Both the position numbers and the translations under genes were made by a program. Below are positions 58,162 through 64,000 of a stretch of DNA of 64,000 nucleotides, piece by piece. Source of the stretch: Catenulispora rubra (GTDB lineage Bacteria; Actinomycetota; Actinomycetes; Streptomycetales; Catenulisporaceae); the NCBI RefSeq assembly GCF_015356825.1, contig NZ_JAACYW010000014.1, forward strand, positions 17,728 through 81,727. The letters are read 5' to 3'. Under the pieces are notes generated by a model, which searched no databases, was not told the origin of the DNA, and saw only the letters and a program-made list of their open reading frames with translations. How positions within the stretch are numbered: the stretch's first letter is position 1; the number at the start of each line of letters is the position of its first letter.

Positions 58162-59076
58162 TTAGATCGTGCCATCGTTTTGCCAGAGTTCGTTGGGCTG
58201 CTTATCGCAGGACTCCAGCTCGATAGTGCCCGAGTCACCGGGTCCGGTGGCCGCGAGACACAGCCCGCTCTCCACATTCACGAAGCTGCCGCCATCGGAG
58301 GTGGCGTATCCGCGCCTCCACTGTTGGCCGCGTGCGCCATTGCACGACGCGACCACGGGCGTACCACCTTTGATGCTTTGCTCTCCCAGGCAGTATCCCC
58401 CGACCTTGTTCAGCAGCTCGAAGGTGCCATCCGACTGAGGGATGTAGTACTGCCACCCGTCCGTGTCGGCACGATCTTTGCATGGGCTGGGGTCTGTCGA
58501 TGACGACACCACCCATCCGTAGCTTAGGCAACTGCCGGTGCCCATATTTTCGATCAGGTAGTGGACATGGGGGTCGATCGACGAGGTTTGGGGCGGTGTC
58601 GAGGCCGTTGTGGTGAACACCACCTTCGAGTTCGTCGAGACGATCGCGGTCGGCGACGGGCTCGGACTCGGCGATGGGCTCGGACCTGGACCCGGACTCG
58701 GGCTCGGACTCCGGCTCGGACTCGGGCTCGGCGATGGGCTCGAGCTTGAGTTCACACTCGCACCGGACGTGGGGTTGGGCGACAGGTTCGAGTTAGCCAC
58801 AGCGGAGGGCTCATGCTGGATCTCGGCAACGACTATGGTCGCGATTGCCGTCACGATGACGCCGAGCAGCGCGAAAATCGCAGGGCCGAGCCATGTCCGA
58901 CCTGCGTTCGTGCCGTCTCCACCACCGCGCGCCGGACTGGCGACTTCGGTGGAGCCGGACTCTTTCTTTTCTGGCGCTTGGTCAAGTGTTGTGGACTCCC
59001 CGTTTGACGGCTGGCCGGACTTAGGTGAGATCCGAGAACGGAACAGCATGTACACCACTGTCTCAGGGTTCTTCAT
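58162..59076 (-). CDS. Membrane-anchored ricin-type lectin domain protein, AICE cargo
   Basis: This protein of about 304 residues has a cytoplasmic N-terminus (about 1-65), one membrane helix (WLGPAIFALLGVIVTAIATIVV), a long Ser-Pro repeat (SPSPSPSPSRSPSPSPGPGP) as extracellular stalk, and a C-terminal ricin B/beta-trefoil domain (about 175-304) with Cys pairs and QW motifs (DTDGWQYYIP, RGQQWRRG, LCLAATG). Such lectins bind surface sugars. ATG 59076 is uncertain: no ribosome site; ATG 59049 is possible. It may help cell contact or exclusion during mating, which is speculation. Confidence 0.72.
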   Translation of the reverse strand: MKNPETVVYMLFRSRISPKSGQPSNGESTTLDQAPEKKESGSTEVASPARGGGDGTNAGRTWLGPAIFALLGVIVTAIATIVVAEIQHEPSAVANSNLSPNPTSGASVNSSSSPSPSPSPSRSPSPSPGPGPSPSPSPSPSPTAIVSTNSKVVFTTTASTPPQTSSIDPHVHYLIENMGTGSCLSYGWVVSSSTDPSPCKDRADTDGWQYYIPQSDGTFELLNKVGGYCLGEQSIKGGTPVVASCNGARGQQWRRGYATSDGGSFVNVESGLCLAATGPGDSGTIELESCDKQPNELWQNDGTI

Positions 59077-59211
59077 TCGTCGCGCTGCTGCGGCGAAGTC
59101 GTTACATACTCAGCAGCAATCCCGAGATTCGGCTGTCGGCGACCTAGCGGATCTGATCGATGAACCTGCCGGACACAGCGACGAGTAGCCCCGACAGAAG
59201 ACCGTCGAAGC

Positions 59212-59250
59212 TGCCGGTGGCCAGAACTTTGCCAGGTGCCACCGGCAAAG
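59212..59250 (-). terminator. Hairpin downstream of the integrase gene
   Basis: TGCCGGTGGC (59212-59221) pairs with GCCACCGGCA (59238-59247); an alternative CTTTGCC/GGCAAAG stem overlaps it. It lies 130 bp past the integrase stop in the roughly 300-bp gene-free stretch 59077-59375. Confidence 0.5.
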
Positions 59251-59375
59251 GACGAGCAGAGTGTGGCCTTCCGTGACGACCACAACAAGATCGCCGACAG
59301 GGCCGTTTTCAAAGAGCGCCAACACCCCGGCATGGGTGGGTGGGCTGCTGGCTGGGCGGCGCGGCTTGGTCGCCT

Positions 59376-61031
59376 TTAGTCCTCTGGGTCTGGGTCGCGC
59401 CAGACCGGGGTAAGACGGTCGCTGGCCTTCACTCCTCGCCTGCCTTTCGCAGGGGCACAGACCAAGACTTCGAGGGTGTTTTCCACATGGCGGCGCCGCG
59501 CGAGAAACGGTAGCCGGTCAGTATCCCAGTCGGCGCGCAGGTTCACTGGCTCGCTGGTGTGGACTGCGGTCTTGCGGAGGTGTTTGTTCCGCTCGCGGGT
59601 CAACTGGGTCTCTGTGGCGTCGTACTGGGCCAGCATCGACCAGTACCGGGCGGACGAGATTGAGGACTTGTTGGCGTTCAGGTCCGCGATGTCGGCGCGT
59701 ACTTGGTCCAACTCGGCTTGCTTATCCCACTCGGTGGGCAGGTGCGTGGCCTGCCGTTTGGCGGCGTCTTCCTCGTACCGGGTGATCACTAGCTTCTTCG
59801 CCCACGCGTCGGCGGCTGGTCCGTCGACCCTGGTGCCGCCGCATCCACCGTCGTTCTTGCCCTTGCAGGCGTACCAGAAGAACCCTTCCGGCTTGCCCTG
59901 GGCGGGGGTGGCTTTCACGGCTCGCATCGGTTTTCCGCAACCTGGCTTGCCGCATCGGATCGTCCCGGTCAGCAGGTACTTGCGGGCGTTGTACCCGTCG
60001 CCACGTTTCGGCCCTGCTCCCAGAAGCTCTATAAGGGCTTCTCGCTCCTCCGGTGTGATGATGCGCTTCCACTGACCGATGACCGGGTTGCCTTCGGCGT
60101 CGTAGCAGATCTCGACCTGCTTGTTGTCCGAACCGGTTTCTTGATCGAAGTTGTGCACCTGGCGCATCCGGTACCCGCAGAGGCGCGGGTTGCGAAGCAC
60201 CGAGATCAGGCTCCTCCGTTGCCACCTCTTGCCGTTCGCCGTGAGGATCCCTCGTTCGTTCCAGTCGCTGACGATCTCCCCGAGGGTGGCGCCTTTCTCG
60301 GGATCCAGGAATCGCGCGATCGCCTTCTGCAACTCAACGGATTCGATCGGGTGCAGCGTGCGCTTGTCGTCCAGCCATCCGAACGGCCGGCTCCCACCTA
60401 CCGGTATCCCTGCCTGCTGAATCGCTTCGTGCTTGCGCTTCACTCGGCGGGCAGTGTCAGCAGACTGCTGGGCTTTGGTCGCCACCACGATCCGCGCCAC
60501 TGTGCGGCCGTTGTCGGTGAGTAGGTCCAGCGTTCCGGAGTAGTCGATGATCGGGCGCCCGAACCGGGTAACGACGTCAATCGCGTCCTCCAAGTCCCGG
60601 TTGTCGCGAATGAGGCGATCGATGTCATAGACGATCAGCCCGTCCAGACGTTGCCCGTTCGGGTCGCGCCGCTGGCGCAGATCGTCCAACGCGCCTTCAT
60701 AGACGGGCCTGATCACTCGATAGATCACCCGGCCGTCCGGAGTGATTACGCGCTGACGCTTCCACGCAGACGTGTCCGGCTCGTCGTAGGTGTGGATGTA
60801 GGTGCCACCCATCGCTTCCACCAACTGGTGGCAGTCCTTCACCTGCTCGTCCCGGTTGATGATGTCGCGTCCGGTCATCGGGCCACGGCGTGTCGAATCC
60901 GCGGCCGTCTCGCTGCTGTCCGTGTCAGGGTTCTTCTTCGGGTCTATCTCCCAGGACATGCGGACCAGTCCGGCAAGGTTCATGCCGGACAGGTCGCGCC
61001 TCATTGCCCGCTGTACCAGGTCGTCAGCCAT
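59376..61031 (-). CDS. Large serine recombinase (integrase) of the AICE
   Basis: This 551-residue protein has an N-terminal resolvase domain (about 20-195; catalytic Ser in GLVRMSWE, then DGLIVYDIDRLIRDNRDLED with the conserved Arg residues, and TARIVVATKAQQSADTARR), a recombinase domain (about 205-330: PVGGSRPFGWL, LISVLRNPRLCGYR), a zinc ribbon (RCGKPGCGKPM and CKGKNDGGCGG) and a coiled-coil tail (about 440-480). It joins attP to attB without replication. The start ATG 61031 is 22 bp from the candidate attR. AICEs more often carry tyrosine integrases. Confidence 0.93.
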   Translation of the reverse strand: MADDLVQRAMRRDLSGMNLAGLVRMSWEIDPKKNPDTDSSETAADSTRRGPMTGRDIINRDEQVKDCHQLVEAMGGTYIHTYDEPDTSAWKRQRVITPDGRVIYRVIRPVYEGALDDLRQRRDPNGQRLDGLIVYDIDRLIRDNRDLEDAIDVVTRFGRPIIDYSGTLDLLTDNGRTVARIVVATKAQQSADTARRVKRKHEAIQQAGIPVGGSRPFGWLDDKRTLHPIESVELQKAIARFLDPEKGATLGEIVSDWNERGILTANGKRWQRRSLISVLRNPRLCGYRMRQVHNFDQETGSDNKQVEICYDAEGNPVIGQWKRIITPEEREALIELLGAGPKRGDGYNARKYLLTGTIRCGKPGCGKPMRAVKATPAQGKPEGFFWYACKGKNDGGCGGTRVDGPAADAWAKKLVITRYEEDAAKRQATHLPTEWDKQAELDQVRADIADLNANKSSISSARYWSMLAQYDATETQLTRERNKHLRKTAVHTSEPVNLRADWDTDRLPFLARRRHVENTLEVLVCAPAKGRRGVKASDRLTPVWRDPDPED

Positions 61032-61052
61032 GCGCTAAAGGTACTTCTAGGG

Positions 61053-61082
61053 AAGCGCTGCCCACTGCGGTTCCGGGCTTCG
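61053..61082. other. Probable attR of the AICE
   Basis: AAGCGCTG, seven bases, CGGTTCCGGGC, TTCG; counterpart of 44382-44411. It sits next to the integrase start, the usual place for attP-derived arms in serine-integrase elements. Confidence 0.65.
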
Positions 61083-61108
61083 TCGTGCCGTCGTGCCGTC
61101 GGGTCGCG

Positions 61109-61128
61109 GCGCGGCGAATCAGCCGCGC
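61109..61128 (-). terminator. Small hairpin at the end of the DUF3151 gene
   Basis: GCGCGGC and GCCGCGC (7 bp, loop GAATCA) overlap the DUF3151 stop codon at 61119-61121. TCGTGCCG direct repeats lie just outside, adjacent to attR. Confidence 0.45.
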
Positions 61129-61541
61129 AGCGCCTTGAACGCCTCGGGGTCGCTGTCGCCGAGGAACGTCGCGCAGCGCTCGGCCTCCTCGGTCTCGGCG
61201 ATGCGCTCGGCGGCCAGGCCGAGGGCGTTCAGGGCGCGCAGGAAGCCGCGGTTGGGCTCGTGCGACCACGGGACCGGGCCGTGCCCCTTCCAGCCGGCGC
61301 GGCGGAGCAGGTCCAGGCCGCGGTGGTAGCCGGTGCGCGCGTAGGCGTAGGCGGTGACCGAGCCGGCGGTGGTGTCGTCGGTGGCCAGGGCGGCCTCCGC
61401 GAGCGCGGCCCACGCGGCCGGCACCGCCGGGTTCGCGGCGGCCACGTCGGCCGGGGCGGTGCCGGCGGCCAGGGCGTCGCGCACCGGGGCGTCGTCGGGG
61501 AGCAGGGTCGGCGGCGGCGAGTTGAGGAGGTCCTTGTGCAT
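61119..61541 (-). CDS. DUF3151 domain-containing protein
   Basis: This 140-residue protein is of the actinobacterial DUF3151 family: LPDDAPVRDALAAGTAPADV, YAYARTGYHRGLDLLRRAGW, HGPVPWSHEPNRGFLRALNA and the LGDSDPEAF end are its conserved core. Cytoplasmic; function unknown; usually a chromosomal housekeeping-context gene. It is intact and forms the host flank of the AICE. Confidence 0.87.
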   Translation of the reverse strand: MHKDLLNSPPPTLLPDDAPVRDALAAGTAPADVAAANPAVPAAWAALAEAALATDDTTAGSVTAYAYARTGYHRGLDLLRRAGWKGHGPVPWSHEPNRGFLRALNALGLAAERIAETEEAERCATFLGDSDPEAFKALRG

Positions 61542-61602
61542 GGCTAGAGGCTACCTGCGGCTGTGGTGGTTCGGCGGGCCGTGACGGGGTCGGGCCCATT
61601 GC

Positions 61603-61640
61603 GAGTCGGCGTCATGGGGAGTCGGCGTCACAGAGAGTCA
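61603..61640. repeat. Direct repeats at the end of the TetR gene
   Basis: GAGTCGGCGTCA at 61603-61614 and 61619-61630, with degenerate GAGAGTCA reaching the TetR stop (61638-61640). Confidence 0.65.
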
Positions 61641-62303
61641 GGGTGCTTGGCAGTCGAAGCCTAGCAACCGGTCGACCAGTCCGTCGACGTACTCCGGAGT
61701 GAGCGGGCCCAGGCCGAACAAGACCCGGATGTACATCGGCGCCATCAGGTGGTCCAGCACGCCGAGCGCGTCGGGTGCCGGTTCGCCGCGTTCTCGGGCG
61801 CGATCGAGCATGGAGTCAAGCTGCCGGGCGCGTTCGGCGAGGAGATCGTCCCGCGCCTGTACGCCTTGTTGGCCGCTGCTCTCCAGGGCGATGGCCAGGC
61901 GCAGCAACGCCAGGCCTTCGGGCCCGGTGATCTCGCGGGCCACGGCGGCCGTGTAGGCGCGCAGATCGCCGGCCAGGCTCCCGGTGTCCGGCATCGGTGA
62001 GCGCGCGTTGAGGCGGTTCAGTGCCACGTCGGCGAGCAGCTTCTCCAGGCCGCCCCACCGGCGGTAGATGCTGCTGTCGGCCACGCCTGCGCGGGTTGCG
62101 ACGTCGGCGATGGAGAACGTGCCGTAGCCGCGTTCGCTGATCAGGTCGGTGACGGCTTGGTGGACCGCCGCGCCGACGCGGGCGGCTCGGCCGCCGGGCC
62201 GTCGGGCCGGCGGCGGCTGTGCTGGCTGCGTCGACTGTCCCGGCTGCGTCGGCTGCGTCGGCTGCGTCGGCTGTGCTGGCTCTGCCGGGTGTCGCTCGTC
62301 CAT
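61638..62303 (-). CDS. TetR family repressor of the adjacent MFS exporter
   Basis: This 221-residue protein has a Pro/Gln-rich N-terminal repeat (AQPTQPTQPTQPGQSTQPAQ, from GCTGCGTCG DNA repeats), then a TetR HTH (about 40-90: VTDLISERGYGTFSIADVAT, SSIYRRWGGLEKLLADVAL) and a helical ligand domain with the C-terminal TetR_C type (GLLGFDCQ-like end). It is divergent from a drug exporter, with two palindromic operators in the 103-bp gap. ATG 62303 follows GGGAGGT. Confidence 0.88.
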   Translation of the reverse strand: MDERHPAEPAQPTQPTQPTQPGQSTQPAQPPPARRPGGRAARVGAAVHQAVTDLISERGYGTFSIADVATRAGVADSSIYRRWGGLEKLLADVALNRLNARSPMPDTGSLAGDLRAYTAAVAREITGPEGLALLRLAIALESSGQQGVQARDDLLAERARQLDSMLDRARERGEPAPDALGVLDHLMAPMYIRVLFGLGPLTPEYVDGLVDRLLGFDCQAP

Positions 62304-62315
62304 ACCTCCCACCTT

Positions 62316-62390
62316 AACGCAGTAATGACTTGCGTTTGTGGCGTGCACCTCCGTACAGTTCCCCTCGCTAACGCAGTCACTGACTGCTTT
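62316..62390. promoter_or_regulatory. Two TetR-type operators between the repressor and exporter genes
   Basis: AACGCA-N9-TGCGTT (62316-62336) and AACGCAGTCACTGACTGCTT (62370-62389, with a perfect GCAGTCA-C-TGACTGC core) share the half-site AACGCAGT. One lies near each start codon, so the repressor can block both genes. Confidence 0.72.
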
Positions 62391-62406
62391 AAGGAGGGGG
62401 ATCTCC

Positions 62407-63816
62407 ATGACTGCTTTGCCAGTCACCGCATCGCCTGCGGCCGTGGGCAGCCGGCCGAACCGGACCGTCCTGCTCACGGTGACCTGCCTGGGCCAGTTCA
62501 TGGTGCTGCTCGACAACACGATCGTCGGCGCGGCGCTGCCCGACATGCAGCGCCGGCTGCACACACAGCTGACCGGATTGCAGTGGATCGTGGACGCGTA
62601 CGTGCTGCTGGTCGCCATGCTGCTGCTGTCCGGCGGCGTGTTCGCCGACCGGTTCGGGCGCAAGCGGGTGTACCTGACCGGCGTGGCGGTGTTCACCGTC
62701 GCGTCGGCGTTGTGCAGCCTCGCGCCTTCGGTCGGCTGGTTGATCTCCGGCCGGGTGCTGCAGGGGATCGGGGCCGCGGCGCTGAGCCCGGCCTCGCTGG
62801 CGCTGCTCGCCGCCGCCTATCCGGTGCCGCAGGAACGGGTCAAGGCGATCGGGCTGTGGGCCGGTTTCAGCGGGATCGGCTTGGCCGCGGGACCGGTGGT
62901 CGGCGGTGTGCTGATATCCGCCTTCGGCTGGCCGGCCATCTTCCTGGTCAATCTGCCGATCGGCGTGGTGCTTCTGCTGATCGGGCTGCGCAGCCTTGAA
63001 GAGTCGCGCAATCCGAGCGCTCCGGCGATCGACGTGCCGGGGACGGTGCTGTCCGTCGCGGGGGTGGGGACGATGACCTACGGGCTGATCGAGGGCGGCG
63101 CCCGCGGCTGGACGTCGCCGGTGATCCTGGGCAGCTTCGCTGCCGCAGTGCTCCTGCTCGCCGCCTTCGTCGCGGTCGAGGCGCGTCGTTCGGCGCCGAT
63201 GCTGCCGCTGCGGCTGTTCCGGCGGCGGCTGTTCACCGTGTCCAACACCGCCATGGTCGTCGTGGGGTTCGCGCTGATGGGGTCGTCGTTCTTCTTCTCC
63301 CAGTTCTTCGTGGACGTCCAGGGTGCCTCGATCCTGCGCGCCGGCTTGCAGACCCTGCCGCTGACGGCGGCCATGGTGGTCGTCAGCCCGGTCGCGGGCC
63401 GGCTCGCCGTCCGGTACGGCTTCCGCATCGTGGTCACCACCGGTTTGGGACTCGCCGGCTCGGGACTGCTGGCGCTCGGCACAGTCCACGCGGCCACCGG
63501 CTACGCGAACGTCTGGTGGCGCCTGGCAATCGTCGGCATCGGCTTCGCGCTGACCATGTCTCCGCTGACCGGAGCGGCCATCCAGGCCGTCAGCCCGCGC
63601 GAAGGCGGCCTCGCCTCGGGCATCAGCAGCACCACCCGGCAGATCGGCGCGGTGCTCGGCGTGGCGGTGCTGGGAGCCGTTGTCCGCGCCCGGGAATCCG
63701 GCGGCGCTTCCTTCGAGGCCGGGCTCGACAGCGCTTTCGTTGTGGCCGGCGTCGTCACGTTGGCGACCGCTGCGCTCACCGGTCTGTGGTTGATAGGGCG
63801 GGAGCGAACCGGGTAA
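62407..63816 (+). CDS. MFS drug exporter, 14-TM DHA2 type
   Basis: ATG 62407, with AAGGAGGGGG upstream, gives 469 residues with about 14 membrane helices. DHA2 signatures: VLLDNTIVGAALPDMQ in helix 1, WIVDAYVLLVAMLLL, GVFADRFGRKRVYL (motif A), and the motif C helix GIGLAAGPVVGGVLI. It expels drugs or metabolites using the proton gradient. Expression is presumably released when the TetR protein binds a substrate. It is followed by a strong hairpin. Confidence 0.9.
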   Translation: MTALPVTASPAAVGSRPNRTVLLTVTCLGQFMVLLDNTIVGAALPDMQRRLHTQLTGLQWIVDAYVLLVAMLLLSGGVFADRFGRKRVYLTGVAVFTVASALCSLAPSVGWLISGRVLQGIGAAALSPASLALLAAAYPVPQERVKAIGLWAGFSGIGLAAGPVVGGVLISAFGWPAIFLVNLPIGVVLLLIGLRSLEESRNPSAPAIDVPGTVLSVAGVGTMTYGLIEGGARGWTSPVILGSFAAAVLLLAAFVAVEARRSAPMLPLRLFRRRLFTVSNTAMVVVGFALMGSSFFFSQFFVDVQGASILRAGLQTLPLTAAMVVVSPVAGRLAVRYGFRIVVTTGLGLAGSGLLALGTVHAATGYANVWWRLAIVGIGFALTMSPLTGAAIQAVSPREGGLASGISSTTRQIGAVLGVAVLGAVVRARESGGASFEAGLDSAFVVAGVVTLATAALTGLWLIGRERTG

Positions 63817-63830
63817 CGGGGGCGCTGGGT

Positions 63831-63869
63831 CGCGGTCGGCTGATGTTCGACAGGCATCAGCCGACCGCG
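63831..63869. terminator. Hairpin terminator after the MFS gene
   Basis: A perfect 15-bp stem (CGCGGTCGGCTGATG and complement) around a 9-base loop, 15 bp after the stop, before the convergent gene end at 63886. Confidence 0.8.
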
Positions 63870-63885
63870 CCGGATCGGCTGTCGG

Positions 63886-64000
63886 CTACGAGTCCGCGCT
63901 CTGCAGGCTGTGGTGCGGGCTGTGCAGCGGCCACGGGGGCAGTGACGGCAATGACGGCAGCGACAGCGATGGCAGTGTCGGCAGCGGGGGCAACGGGGGC
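63886..64000 (-). CDS. C-terminal end of a Pro/Leu/Ser-rich protein (5' part outside window)
   Basis: On the minus strand a frame enters from the window edge and stops at TAG 63888-63886. The visible residues are PLPPLPTLPSLSLPSLPSLP followed by a HSPHHSLQSADS end. The triplet-periodic repeat and the terminator between it and the MFS gene support a real gene end, but too little is seen for any assignment. Confidence 0.4.
   Translation of the reverse strand, partial: PPLPPLPTLPSLSLPSLPSLPPWPLHSPHHSLQSADS

Larger units (their letters stand above)
44382..61082. mobile_element. Actinomycete integrative and conjugative element (AICE), serine-integrase type, about 16.7 kb
   Basis: Between the candidate attL and attR lie the standard AICE functions: integrase (59376-61031), RepSA-like replication initiator (56309-57727), FtsK-type transfer ATPase (54252-55679), Spd-like small membrane proteins, a Pra-like protein, a KorSA-like GntR repressor and a DUF2637 protein, plus cargo at the left. 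Codons ending in A/T are much commoner than in flanking host genes, showing transfer. AICEs replicate as plasmids after excision and move double-stranded DNA with the FtsK-like pump. Integration appears intergenic, between a chitinase gene and a DUF3151 gene, not in a tRNA gene. Confidence 0.82.

Overview
The window is chromosomal DNA of a very GC-rich actinomycete. Codons end almost always in G or C, starts are often GTG, and genes commonly overlap as ATGA, GTGA or TGATG. Content fits a Streptomyces- or Catenulispora-like filamentous actinobacterium: DasR-type operators at chitinase genes, an F420/deazaflavin-type reductase, DUF1707 and DUF3151 proteins, and an actinomycete integrative and conjugative element (AICE). 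The genus cannot be fixed from this sequence alone. There are no rRNA genes, tRNA genes or CRISPR arrays that I can see.

Layout. 1-2.4 kb: end of nirB, nirD and narK (nitrate/nitrite assimilation). 2.5-6.7 kb: an Lrp/AsnC regulator divergent from a bkdABC-type branched-chain 2-oxoacid dehydrogenase operon, closed by a strong hairpin. 6.7-16.6 kb: a secreted serine hydrolase, an MFS pump, a GlxA/AraC regulator, a frame-broken small gene ahead of an ABC exporter pair, a DNase-I-fold enzyme, gluconokinase, a Ddn-like reductase, DUF4291 and DUF1707 proteins. 16.8-28.8 kb: a secreted PKD/Fn3 phosphoesterase, a second ABC pair, an aldo/keto reductase, an AtuA-like protein, a VOC protein, a citrate synthase and an ABC ATPase without a permease. 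28.8-33.8 kb: a two-component system divergent from a ferric-reductase-like flavohaem protein, an exported FMN-binding protein and an ApbE flavin transferase, which together look like an extracytoplasmic electron-transfer module. 33.9-40.4 kb: pyrE, a P-loop kinase-like protein, a RIO kinase divergent from an ECF-type sigma factor, an SRPBCC protein and two alpha/beta hydrolases. 40.5-44.2 kb: two divergent GH18 chitinases sharing a control region with three DasR-like palindromes.

44.4-61.1 kb: an integrated AICE of about 16.7 kb, bounded by an imperfect repeat (44382-44411 and 61053-61082) that I read as attL and attR. Its core is a serine integrase, a RepSA-like rolling-circle initiator, an FtsK/TraSA-type DNA pump, small Spd-like membrane proteins, a Pra-like protein, a KorSA-like GntR repressor with ACCTGTCA operators and a DUF2637 protein. 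Its cargo is a deviant-Walker (ParA/CooC-like) ATPase next to a methyltransferase, a second GntR regulator with three CGTATACG operators, a NERD-domain protein, a double-HTH regulator, a lipoprotein and a membrane-anchored ricin-type lectin. Codon use in it is visibly less biased than in the host.

61.1-64 kb: DUF3151, a TetR repressor divergent from a 14-TM drug exporter with two shared operators, and the end of a Pro-rich gene.

Two recurrent features of the host part stand out. Short tandem duplications include or flank stop codons of several genes. Many proteins carry low-complexity tails or linkers written by short DNA repeats. Both are scarce inside the AICE core genes.
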